From: Ceratopteris richardii
Lineage: Eukaryota; Streptophyta; Polypodiopsida; Polypodiales; Pteridaceae
Assembly: GCA_020310875.1 (NCBI GenBank)
Contig: CM035407.1
Span: 67,459,158 to 67,523,157, forward strand
Reading direction: 5' to 3'
Length of the DNA stretch: 64,000 bases
In this document: in pieces, positions 22,914 through 31,876 of the stretch
Numbering within the stretch: the stretch's first letter is position 1
Layout of the letters: each line of letters starts with the position of its first letter
Notes under the pieces: model-generated
What the model was told of the DNA's origin: nothing
Database searches by the model: none
Seen by the model: the letters and a program-made list of their open reading frames with translations, nothing else
Program-made: the position numbers and the translations under genes

Positions 22914-25146
22914 GGGATCGGATGTGAGAGTGTTGAGTGTGAATTGTTAATACGGGAACGGTAGGTGGTGTGTTAGTGGTGGCAGTGAATGTGGGGGAGT
23001 GGGGTTGGGAAAGGGACTTTTTATTATAGTTCTCGACATGTTGGAGTATATTTACAAGGTTTGTCCAGAATGACGGTTGTGTGACTTGGGTTGAGTATGA
23101 GGCAGTTACTAGGGAAGTGGTGGATAGGGTTTGGGTGTGGGTGAATGGAAAAGGATGGGATAAGGTCTGGCTAGTGGCAAGTGGTTGTCCAAGGGCGGGG
23201 ATATAGGAAGGGTGACCTATTATGGTTTGATCGGTGGCAGGATGACCGGTGTGAGGTTCAAAAATTTGGGTGGAAGTGATGGATGTGGGTAAAGGGAAGG
23301 ATGTAAAATCAGAGGTGTGTACAATGGTTTCATGATGGGTGGATATTGGTTGTTCAGAAAGACTAGTGGAGAAGGGTTCTGAGGGTTGAATGGAAGGTGA
23401 TGGTGGAGATGGTACCTGTGTATTTATATCTTGTTCGTCAGTGGGACTTGGGCTCGTCATGTGAACATCCTCTGAAATTGTGGTAGGCAAGGCAGTAGAG
23501 ACTTCCATTTGAATCATTTTTCCTCGTCGTGGCCGTGTATCAATCCTTTGTTGATCATAGGTAGGGTTCTCCTGATAGACCATTGTCCTCAATGCTTCCC
23601 CGATCCCACATGTCTCCGCCAATAGATTCAATGATTCAACAAAATGTGAGTCGACATTCTCGGCTTGAAGCATTTGGTTCACTAGAGCTCTATTCACCTC
23701 TTCTGTCATCTTATGTCTTCTGTGTACCTGCTTGATTGTCTTGTATAGCCGTTTGAGTTGTGCCGTGTAGGCAGGGGCCTCCTCTTCACTCTCCTCTAGT
23801 TCATTTCCCTGTTCTTCTTCCTGATTTTGTGTGCTTGTATCATGAGGATGTTGTGCCTCATCTCCCCAATGTACCCTGCTTGTCTCGCCCTGTGGCTGTT
23901 CTCTTCGGAATGGTGATCCCGGATCGGTATTGTCAGGAAAACTTTCACTATCAGATAAGTGGGCCGTCTGCAGGAATCTTTCAAAATCAAAATTGGGATC
24001 CTCAGTTAAGGTGGCCATAGATGCAATCTCGGCATCGGTAGGCAGTTGAGGGGCGGATGGAGTGGGCTGTACCATGCCCCCTGATTGAGTTCCTTGGAGA
24101 TGTACCGTGAAAGGTGCTACTTGGGCTTCTTCTCTAGGGGGAGCGTCGGCTGTGGCCTCGTGAGGGATCATGACCTGGGAGAGTGATCCACACATTCGTT
24201 TCGCAGGTTGGTTCCCTGACTTTCGCCCCTTGAAAAACTCCATTTGAGAGTATTTAAGGGCCCTAGCTATTGGCACGTCATATGCAAGACATCTATAAAT
24301 AATTCTGGTGATCGCACAACAGCCGTGTAACGTATGCTTCCTCACACCCCGCTTGCCTGCTTTATACAATTGGTCCAGAATCCATACATGCATCTTAATT
24401 GGCAAGCTTCCAGTCTCTGCTAGATATAAGCCATACCATATCTTCTTGTGAGGTTGGGTAAAGCGGTCTTGAGCTGGAAATGCGAAGTGTTGAAGGCACA
24501 TTCGCAGGGGTATGGTGATGTTAGGGGTGAGGGCACACATTTCCTTCAACTTCTTGATTCTGTTGCTCTTCATTGACTCTGGTATCAAGGGATCGCGATC
24601 GGAAGGCACATGGGTGCCATACATCTGAAGGGCTTCCCTGATTACAGTAGTATTTAACTCAAATTTCTTCATTTCCTCCTGGTTCGATAGGGAGGGTACC
24701 CAGAATGTGCTTGAATGATCTTTATCTCCTGTCGGCTTCAGTGTGGCAATCAAGTAGTAGCACCTAAGAAAATCCGTTCTTGGCAAAGCTGCACTAAAGT
24801 AACATTGCAATCTCGCTTTCTGCCAGATATCCTGAAGAGGAGCTGCATTTTGCAATGCTTCAAATTCTCGTGAGAAGAACTGAAAGGTCCACCACACACC
24901 TCCACATTCCATCTTGGATTCCCAGATATGATCTGCGTCTCCCAAATCTCCTGGCATCTCATTGAACCAATGAGAATGCCCCTTTACTCTTTCTGTTAGG
25001 CCACTTGGTGGATCCGGAATGGGAATTCTTCTTACGTTCAAAAGCTCCTCCGGCCTAGCTGTCAGTGGAACCTCCACAGGCATGGTATCCCAATTGATTT
25101 GAGTGTTGGTGCCTGCCTGAGAACTCGTGCCTGCTATTGCTGCCAT
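22759..25146 (-). CDS. G1 ORF2, first segment, unknown protein (795 codons)
   Basis: ATG at 25144-25146. This is the longest uninterrupted frame of G1 and I cannot name it. Residues about 30-330 look globular, with many aromatic residues (CGGVWWTFQFFSREF, KIWYGLYLAETGSLPIKMHV, HGCCAITRIIYRCLAYDV). The second block resembles in layout the helical plant transposon/retroelement domains that end in a cysteine-rich helix, but I have no firm match. Residues about 380-480 are acidic. From about 560 on it is Ser/Thr/Pro-rich and low in complexity. Its last 50 or so codons overlap the next frame, and their composition shifts to His/Ser-rich, which suggests the true frame moves into the 249-codon segment there. 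Its place between the pol-like ORF and the 3' LTR is that of env-like or extra ORFs in large plant gypsy elements. Confidence 0.6.
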   Translation of the reverse strand: MAAIAGTSSQAGTNTQINWDTMPVEVPLTARPEELLNVRRIPIPDPPSGLTERVKGHSHWFNEMPGDLGDADHIWESKMECGGVWWTFQFFSREFEALQNAAPLQDIWQKARLQCYFSAALPRTDFLRCYYLIATLKPTGDKDHSSTFWVPSLSNQEEMKKFELNTTVIREALQMYGTHVPSDRDPLIPESMKSNRIKKLKEMCALTPNITIPLRMCLQHFAFPAQDRFTQPHKKIWYGLYLAETGSLPIKMHVWILDQLYKAGKRGVRKHTLHGCCAITRIIYRCLAYDVPIARALKYSQMEFFKGRKSGNQPAKRMCGSLSQVMIPHEATADAPPREEAQVAPFTVHLQGTQSGGMVQPTPSAPQLPTDAEIASMATLTEDPNFDFERFLQTAHLSDSESFPDNTDPGSPFRREQPQGETSRVHWGDEAQHPHDTSTQNQEEEQGNELEESEEEAPAYTAQLKRLYKTIKQVHRRHKMTEEVNRALVNQMLQAENVDSHFVESLNLLAETCGIGEALRTMVYQENPTYDQQRIDTRPRRGKMIQMEVSTALPTTISEDVHMTSPSPTDEQDINTQVPSPPSPSIQPSEPFSTSLSEQPISTHHETIVHTSDFTSFPLPTSITSTQIFEPHTGHPATDQTIIGHPSYIPALGQPLATSQTLSHPFPFTHTQTLSTTSLVTASYSTQVTQPSFWTNLVNILQHVENYNKKSLSQPHSPTFTATTNTPPTVPVLTIHTQHSHIRSHGYFTIHRSTHHHVCSTISTSHFTHRHIIHFSLSHLPTLCMFHLYPCIHII

Positions 25147-25356
25147 GGGAATCGGGTGCTTATCTGCTAGAAGAAGAAAGGCACATTAGTGTTGCATAGG
25201 AAACTGGATGTAATGGTGTTCCCTTCACAATACTAACATGAGAATCCCGAAGGTTAGTGGTCAGAGATGAAGTGCTTGTGATAGGTGTGAGTGGTGATTA
25301 GAGGTCAGTATCATTCTAGATGCCTACTTTGGTTATGCAGTGGACTCGGAATGCAC

Positions 25357-25893
25357 CTATGTCAGAGTGGATGGATTTACAAAAATTGGGTCAGGGGGTT
25401 CGATACATGGTTTAAGTCTCCAAACTTTGATAGGGGATTTGTAGCTCTTAGAGCTAAAGACAGGTAGAGATTTATGAACTAGAGTGTGATGGCTTTGGGA
25501 CCTTTTGGGCACCCATTTCTAGACATTCCTCGGTTCGACTAAGTGTGGTTCAGGATGGTATTTAGGTAGAGTTCCTTCGTTGTTAGCCGAGGGGACTCGT
25601 GAGTGTTGAATTATGCCAGTAACTAGAGTTGGAGCTATTTGGGCTCGTAAACAGGCCTTGGGCACCCATATGTGTCTAGCATTGGGGCTAGCCGTCATTA
25701 ACCATTTAGGGACCCAAATAGACGTGGTGCTCCTAGGAGGTTGCCTAGGGTACTCCTTCACTTGTGTCCGTGATGGTGTGGCTTGTTTGTTGCCTCCTCG
25801 AGAGTCTGCTATTAGAGTTGTGGGTTTTCCATCCTTGCGTATCCAGATCTGCTTCGCGCCACGAGGTACTCCCTGTTGCACTGGTTGGCGCTC
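25357..25893 (-). CDS. G1 ORF1, C-terminal extension with tryptophan-lysine motifs
   Basis: This stretch stays in the same frame as the integrase-protease ORF, beyond its TAG at 25894-25896. It reads 121 codons to another TAG (25519-25521), then about 53 more to a TAG at 25357-25359. It has spaced tryptophan motifs: QIWIRKDGK, SIWVPKWL, HIWVPKACL, then KWVPKRS and VWRLKP after the second stop. The repeats suggest a nucleic-acid-binding or gag-like basic region, but this is inference. A similar VWMPK motif lies 3' of a protease-like stretch at 8043-8270. There is no ATG at its start, so it would need stop readthrough, or it is a fossil. Confidence 0.45.
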
Positions 25894-28014
25894 CTACCTC
25901 TTGATCAACAGCCTCCTTCGTGTTGTATGATGTTTGGTCTGCATGTTTAGAATCTCCTTTGGCTCAGCTGCGACCTCCTCATTGAATCCTGTACCTTTGG
26001 TAAGATTGATAATCCTCTGCACCATAGAACTTTGGACAAGAACAGCATCATTATCTTTATGTGGATTCCTGGAGGGACCAGGAGTTGGTGCCTGTTCTAT
26101 TGGTTTGAGTGCTTGATTTTCTAATTCAATTGTAAGACGGCTTTGGCCTACCCAATCCTGAAGAAGTCCACTTCTTAGGTTGAGGTTGACTGAGTGATCA
26201 TAGATCCATTCTTGGTCCAAGACCAAAGATTCGGTAAGATCCTCGTCTTCACATACTAGCACTTTTGCTGGCATGAGAACCTCTTGTATGTAGAGGGGAA
26301 GTTCCACCTCTCCCATGCAAGGGGTTTCAACACCTCCTAATCCTATTAGATATGCTTCCATGGGTTTTATCTCCAATAGCAGTTGTTGGCAGTAAGAAAG
26401 CCGGACTGCACTAGTGGTGGCACCTGAATCAATTAAAGCTCTCACGCTCGTTGGACTGTCTCCTTGTCCTATTTCTAGGGTCACAAAAGGTCTTCGATCG
26501 ATTATCTTATGGGAACGTTCACCGGAAGCCTCACACATGGCCATGTGATAACCTGGAGACTCTTGGGGTTCAGGCATAGGCTGATCCCTCCCTTGTCTCC
26601 TCAACTTCATTCGTCTGATGCGCTCTAAGGCCTCTGCCTCTGCTTCTTCTCGAATTCGTTTTTCCTCCTCCTTACGTTGCTTAGCCGTATTGAGTTGACG
26701 TAGCATTTCCTCTGTGAGGGGTTCTTGATACAACTTGACTCTGCATCCACTAATATAGTTTGGGAGAACATCACCCTCTAACGTTGCTAGTTGTACAGCT
26801 CCACTTGTGGAGATCCTATTTATGATCATAGGTCCATAGCCTCTTTTCTCTAATTTTTGTGCATGCTGCTTCAATGTGTAGACTAGGACTAGGTCTCCCG
26901 CTTTCAAGCCTTTATCCTTGACGTGTGCATCAAAATATGCCTTCTGTCTCTTCTTAGCTCCATATATCCCTGCAGCTGCTCTTAGTCTTGTTTCTCCTAA
27001 TCGTTCAAGGTCAAAAATTCTAGAGGAGAGTTCATGACCCGTCCATTCGTGCTCTTGTGCTACTTTCAATGTAGGTATTAAGAAGTCCAACGGTAGCATG
27101 ACATTTTGGCCAAATACCATCTGAAAGGGGGTGGCTTGGAGTACCATTTTGTAGGCGACTCGGTATGCCCAAACAGCATGGTGCAGCTGTTTGTCCCAAT
27201 CAGAGCGTTTATTGTTCACTAATTTTGTCAATACATTGCATAGGATTTTATTGGTGTTTTCGGCTTGCCCATTGGCTTGAGGGTGATAGGGGGCAGAATT
27301 CTTATGCACTACCAAGAATTCTTGGATCACATTTTCAATAACTTCATTCAAGAAGTGAGTGCCCCTGTCACTTACTAACTCTATAGGTAGCCCGTATCTA
27401 GTGAATACATTCTCAAACAAGAATTTAGCAGCTGTCTGAGCATCGTTCTTCGTTGTGGCTTTTACCTCTACCCACTTGGTTAGATAGTCCGTGGCAACGA
27501 TGATATACTTAGCATGGGAACCCTTAGCTAGGGGATTAATAGGACCTACAAAGTCTATTCCCCACTTAGAGAATGCACGTCCGCCCATCATGGGCTTCAG
27601 TGGCATCTCATCTTTGCGTATAGGATACTGGGTTCGCTGACAAATCTCACACCTCTTCACATAGGTATGTGCATCCATGTGAAGGGTGGGCCACCAAAAT
27701 CCTGCAAATAGGATTGCTTTGATCACCCTATCTGGACCAAAGTGTCCTCCTGCTACACCCTGGTGAGAAGTTTCCAAGATCTTTAGATATTCACTCTCAT
27801 GAACACATAGTCTCAGATAACCATCTTTTCCGCGCTTGTATAGATTATCACCAATGAGTGAGTAATCTAGGGCCTCTTGTTCTAGATTTCTTGGTCTCGT
27901 CAGGGTCATATCTTGAGGGTCTTTCAACTCATAGATTGTGAGAGCACTTACTTCCTGAGGGTGAGCAGGTATATATCTCCAAAAGGCCTCATTCGTTTCT
28001 CGGTTTAAAAGCAA
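25894..28014 (-). CDS. G1 ORF1: integrase followed by aspartic protease
   Basis: The frame is open for 706 codons. Its first codon (TTG) is simply where the frame passes the TAG at 28033-28035, so the real start is further upstream. The order of domains is as follows. An HHCC zinc finger (His84, His91, Cys122, Cys125) comes first. The integrase catalytic core follows with Asp154 (WGIDFVGP), Asp216 (VSDRGTH) and Glu252 (NGQAEN), giving D-D-35-E. The integrase C-terminal region to about 440 has GDLVLVY and RGYGPMII. A Glu/Arg-rich linker leads to a retropepsin-like domain (about 507-615) with ALIDSGATTSAV (catalytic Asp529). In Ty3/gypsy elements the protease normally lies before RT and integrase. 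Here it follows, and no RT is present. All catalytic residues are intact, so selection may have kept both activities. Confidence 0.8.
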   Translation of the reverse strand: MLLNRETNEAFWRYIPAHPQEVSALTIYELKDPQDMTLTRPRNLEQEALDYSLIGDNLYKRGKDGYLRLCVHESEYLKILETSHQGVAGGHFGPDRVIKAILFAGFWWPTLHMDAHTYVKRCEICQRTQYPIRKDEMPLKPMMGGRAFSKWGIDFVGPINPLAKGSHAKYIIVATDYLTKWVEVKATTKNDAQTAAKFLFENVFTRYGLPIELVSDRGTHFLNEVIENVIQEFLVVHKNSAPYHPQANGQAENTNKILCNVLTKLVNNKRSDWDKQLHHAVWAYRVAYKMVLQATPFQMVFGQNVMLPLDFLIPTLKVAQEHEWTGHELSSRIFDLERLGETRLRAAAGIYGAKKRQKAYFDAHVKDKGLKAGDLVLVYTLKQHAQKLEKRGYGPMIINRISTSGAVQLATLEGDVLPNYISGCRVKLYQEPLTEEMLRQLNTAKQRKEEEKRIREEAEAEALERIRRMKLRRQGRDQPMPEPQESPGYHMAMCEASGERSHKIIDRRPFVTLEIGQGDSPTSVRALIDSGATTSAVRLSYCQQLLLEIKPMEAYLIGLGGVETPCMGEVELPLYIQEVLMPAKVLVCEDEDLTESLVLDQEWIYDHSVNLNLRSGLLQDWVGQSRLTIELENQALKPIEQAPTPGPSRNPHKDNDAVLVQSSMVQRIINLTKGTGFNEEVAAEPKEILNMQTKHHTTRRRLLIKR

Positions 28015-28032
28015 GTCTATGCTTTTATTATC

Positions 28033-28581
28033 CTATGGGATCCACTCTGGAGTCATGATTCCGGTCAAGACAGATTTACCCCGGGGAGTTCTCGGCTCTT
28101 TCTCTAAATTTCCTTGCTCTATATCACCCATGTCGGTCTCTGCAATCACATTTCCAAACTCGTCTGTTCTATCAGGAAGAGTGGTGACTACATAAATAGT
28201 CCCCTCTTTATCTAGGTATGCTCCATTCTCGAACTTGACTACCGGGTGTTCTAGTCCATGGGGTTGATCGGGGTTCTTAATCTGGACCACAGATCTTCTC
28301 AGTCCGTCTTCGTAGATGCGAGCACCTAGACGATTCGTCCTGATGTATTCCAATTGAGTCTTGTAAGGTCCCTCTGGCTTTTCTAGATAAGCCACCCCTG
28401 AACTACCTACTGGTCTCTCCATGTGATAGGACATCTCAGAATCACTTGTTTCTGATCTGGGAGTGTATGGGTAATCACTCAACTGCTGGGCCCAAGACCT
28501 GGCAGTGTGATTGACACTAGCTTCAGAAGATCTGAGGCTTTGTCTGTCTCGGCCTAAGTGTCTGCCTGATCTAAGGTTCAT
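28033..28581 (-). CDS. G1 ORF1, N-terminal unknown domain
   Basis: ATG at 28579-28581, opening MNLRSGRHLG, a beginning common in plant retroelement polyproteins. The 182 codons end in a TAG (28033-28035), but the same frame continues at once (DNKSID) into the integrase ORF. The related copy at 12251-12967 has CAG at this position, so I read both parts as one protein. The domain, with LEYIRTNRLGARIYEDGL and DKEGTIYVV, is not a gag, protease or RNase H that I recognise. Its conservation in the older copy suggests it is a normal part of this family. Confidence 0.7.
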   Translation of the reverse strand: MNLRSGRHLGRDRQSLRSSEASVNHTARSWAQQLSDYPYTPRSETSDSEMSYHMERPVGSSGVAYLEKPEGPYKTQLEYIRTNRLGARIYEDGLRRSVVQIKNPDQPHGLEHPVVKFENGAYLDKEGTIYVVTTLPDRTDEFGNVIAETDMGDIEQGNLEKEPRTPRGKSVLTGIMTPEWIP

Positions 28582-28923
28582 ATGCCTGATTTATCTACCC
28601 CCTTGGACCCAAGCACACTCTCGTTGCAGGTTAATTTGCACCAATCACTTTGTTCTTTTGAGTTGAATATTATGTTTATGATCTTGTCTGAAATCGCGTC
28701 GTCAGGAGTACTTAAGTGAATTTCGCACTTGATAAGTGATCGACTCCAGTTTACCTTTTGTCCCTTAGGGTTTTCGCACTTAAGACCTACTTAATTCTTG
28801 CACTTGGTTGATTAATTCTCTTGGACTTGATTCGTGCCTAACGTTACCCTAATTAATTACCACACCTAATTCGTACTTAGCCTAGGCTAGGAATTGAAAA
28901 AGGAGGGCTGAGAGAACTTCCAA

Positions 28924-29145
28924 CCTTAATCCTCTGGTTGCTCAGATTGCTGCACAAGCCCAGGAAGCCTTCTCCCTAGCTTGGTACTCACCCTTGCTAG
29001 CTTGCTTTGGATTGCCTTGAGTGCACACAATGTTCCTTAATCCTCTGGTTGCTCAGATTGCTGCACAAGCCCAGGAAGCCTTCTCCCAAGCTTGGTACTC
29101 ACCCTTGCTAGCTTGCTTGGGATTGCCTTGAGTGCACAAAATGTT
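28924..29145. repeat. Two tandem copies of a 111-bp unit in G1 leader
   Basis: Units starting CCTTAATCCTCTGGTTGCTC at 28924 and 29035 are nearly identical (a few substitutions, for example CTCCCTAGC against CTCCCAAGC). Confidence 0.9.
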
Positions 29146-29589
29146 CCTGAAAAAGCTCACCAGTCAGTATAGCTCTATTACCACAAGTAATTGAAAGACA
29201 CACCTCAATATTTGCAGTCCCCCTTGGAGTAACTCACTGAACCCCCTCAATCTTAGGACCACCTAGTCTCACCTAAAGGCCAACTTGAAAATACATGTTA
29301 TAAAACTCCACGTATGATTCTACAAAAAACTAGTCAAGGTCCACGTAGGATTTTCAACAAGCTTTCCAACGAGACCAAAATCTCATCAATCGGAGTTCGT
29401 ATGGTGAAGTTATGACCATTCAGGCACTTAGGGGTCCAAACAGGCTCTCAAGGTTCAGGAAATTCCTCCCTGGTTTCTAGGTCTTTTGCCCACTCCTAAG
29501 GCTCTTATATCCTCCCAATGTGTCCAAGATTAAGCCCCAAAAAGTACCCCAATTTTAATCAATCAAGTTATCCTAAAAATTTATGCGTT

Positions 29590-30115
29590 AAGCCTGTGTA
29601 TCGCGATAGTTCGGGTCGAGGTGTCACGATAGGTGGGAGTGTCGCGATACTTCGAGGTGTCGCGATAGGTCGTGGGGTCGGTGTGTCGTGATAGGTCGAG
29701 GTGTCGCGATACTCCGAGGTGTCACGCCACTCCGAGGTGTCGCGATACTCCGAGGTGTCGCGATAGGTCATGGGGTCGGTGTGTCGCGATAGGTCGAGGT
29801 GTCCCGATACTCCGAGGTGTCGCGATACCTGGGAGTGTCACGATAGTTCGGGGTGTCGCGATAGTTCGAGATGTCGTGATACTCCGAGGTGTCGCGATAG
29901 GTTGTGGGGTCGGGGTGTCGTGATAGTTCGGTGTGTCGCGATACCTCGAGGTGTCACGATACCTCGAGGTGTCACGATACCTCGAGGTGTCGCGATAGCT
30001 CGGGATATGGTGAATTATTCAGATCTGTCTAGTGATCCTAGGAGCTCTCAGCCTGCGCAGTGTCGTGGTTCACTAAGAATTGTGATTGGGTGAAGTTTTC
30101 AAGGTGTCGTGATAG
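29590..30115. repeat. 18-bp minisatellite (GTGTCGCGATACTCCGAG) in G1 leader
   Basis: About 25 imperfect units of roughly 18 bp share the core TCGCGATA on the plus strand (ATCGCGAC on the coding strand). The period is a multiple of three, which creates long spurious frames of Arg/Cys-rich repeats on both strands. The array corresponds in place and core motif to 10945-11520. Confidence 0.9.
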
Positions 30116-30445
30116 CTCGAGCTTGACGCCTCGGGACCTGTGTAGAGGAAATCCATACCTGCTGAGCTTGCTGGAGATGATGATGAAGCTGAAGCCTGCA
30201 AGAAACATGCAAAAACACACAAAAACAAGCACACACACTTGCTCTCTCTCAAACTCACCCACAACAAATGAGGGGAATGACAAGGAAGAGGGAATATGTA
30301 GTGGAGAAGGAGGTGGAGGTGGAGATGGAGAAGGAGGTGAAGATGGAGATGGAGATGGAGAAAAATCAGAAATTTACCGACTACTTACCATTCCAACGCG
30401 TCCTCTCTACGTCTTACCATCACACGCTTGTCCTCAAAGCTCGAA

Positions 30446-30463
30446 TCCCCGGCAACGTCGCCA
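30446..30463 (-). other. Primer binding site of G1 (tRNA-Asp type)
   Basis: The minus strand reads TGGCGACGTTGCCGGGGA, 8 nt after the LTR end. It matches the tRNA-Asp-complementary site TGGCGCCGTTGCCGGGGA at 17 of 18 bases. Athila-type plant gypsy elements are known to use this class of site. Confidence 0.85.
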
Positions 30464-30649
30464 AAATTTGGTGTAGCTCAGTGATGAGTAGCACCTCCTT
30501 TAATGTCAATCCGGGAAGACATGAGGATGGTATGAAGACCTCGAGCAAGTGAAGGCACAAATGTGTGAGTGAGAAGCACACTAACATGCACACACATACA
30601 CACACATGCGCACACACGGCAAGAACAAAGAGAGTAAGACAATGGAATC

Positions 30650-31792
30650 CATTAGGGGAAAAAATGAGCCCTGCATGGGCCTTGTAAGGATCCCTAATTT
30701 TTAGGGATTAAATCTAAGAATTTGGGATTAAGGGGGTCCTTACAAAACCACTAGTGGTTTTTTCCATTTAAAAATCATTTAAATTGAATATGAAGTGAAG
30801 GGTACACGCCAAGATTTTGATGCCGTCGGATGTAGATGATGAATGGATGCGATTTGTTTGAGTGGAGATGGAGATCCGTTTGATATTCCCACGTGGGAGG
30901 TTGAGGAGCACAGTAGTGAGAGAGTGTGTGGGAGAGCACAGTAGAGAGAGGGGTGACTGAGACCAATTCGGACCTTTAGATTCATTTTGATCCAAGCATC
31001 GGCCGCGAATCCCGCTGATTTGTTCTTGATGAGAATCGAATGCCGTTCGATCTTTGGATGATCCAACGCAAGCCATAGCATGGCCGAGTCCTTTCTTATG
31101 CGCTTTATTTATAGCCATTGGATTGTGATGCATCCTAAGGCCCATAGAACATCTACAGTTTGCACATGCGAAATGATTGAGGGTCTCTCTGTCAAAAGAG
31201 GACAAAATAGGAAACATTAAATGAGGTATGGGTTGAGTGGGGACTGGCAGAAAACGACAACGAACTGAGCACGATTCCGTGGCGGGTATGATTCTGCGCC
31301 GTTCGATTGATTATAGATCTAATGGTTCAAAAAGGATATGATTTATCAACCATTCGATCAAGAAAGGATCCAAGGGATGGCAATGAAAGTGGACCAAAAT
31401 TCAAAACAATCAATCTCAACCATTGATTTCTAGCTCTATCCAAGGGGATATATTTGAAGACGCATTTCATCATGACTTTGAATTTAAACCATTAGATTTT
31501 TGGCAAATCCAATGGATCAAATTGTATGTCGAATTTTTTCTGACATGTAATACAAGCCATTAGATCTTTGAGTTCATCAAGGGCTAGGATTGAAACTTTT
31601 GCACTATCAAACCACTTTTGGAAAAGAACTCCTGGTTTTGAGTCATCCATACCACCTTTGACCACCAGAAAACTAGAGAAGCCTATGCCTAGCCTAGGAC
31701 TAGACTGTGTCCACCACCCTCCTCTCATTGGTCCATCACTAATCACTCCTTAATCTAAAGGGCCCATGCAGGGTTCATTTTTTCCCCTAATG
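30650..31792. mobile_element. Non-autonomous TIR transposon in G1 LTR (1,143 bp)
   Basis: Inverted terminal repeats of about 32 bp begin CATTAGGGGAAAAAATGA at the left, with the inverse TCATTTTTTCCCCTAATG at the right and one internal mismatch. The empty site is known exactly from the other LTR (GGAATCACTTC, about 20488). At most one base (C) is duplicated, which is atypical. No transposase-like frame exists inside. The superfamily cannot be fixed from the short or absent target duplication. Confidence 0.85.
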
Positions 31793-31866
31793 CACTTCTA
31801 TTGCAACCAAGTTCTCATACAAGCTCAAAACTACAAGAAGCTAGCCCAAAAATGAGCTCTCTAGCT

Positions 31867-31876
31867 CTATTTATAG
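31867..31876 (-). promoter_or_regulatory. TATA box of G1 5' LTR
   Basis: CTATAAATAG on the minus strand, also present in the 3' LTR (20570-20579) and in the old related LTR (10141-10150). It lies upstream of the leader in the transcribed direction. Confidence 0.55.

Larger units (their letters stand above)
28582..30445 (-). other. Long untranslated leader of G1
   Basis: This region lies between the primer site and the ORF1 start. It has many stops in all minus-strand frames. It contains two tandem arrays (listed separately) and a purine-rich GGAGATGGAGAAGGAGGTG tract at about 30285-30365. No gag is detectable, although this is where gag would be expected. Confidence 0.65.

Noticed and set aside
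22726-24020. Plus-strand frames within the G1 ORF2 region
   Set aside because: They are antisense shadows of the long minus-strand frames, with no independent start context or homology.
20935-25146. Retroviral envelope gene in G1
   Set aside because: The position fits, but I see no signal peptide, transmembrane segment or furin-like site in any of the three frames.
29672-30093. Long Arg/Cys-rich repeat frames on both strands
   Set aside because: They arise only because the 18-bp minisatellite unit is a multiple of three. There is no start context, no homology, and the array lies in an untranslated leader.
30768-31217. Transposase gene inside the TIR element
   Set aside because: The 149-codon minus-strand frame has no transposase motif and no acidic triad. 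The element is too short to be autonomous.
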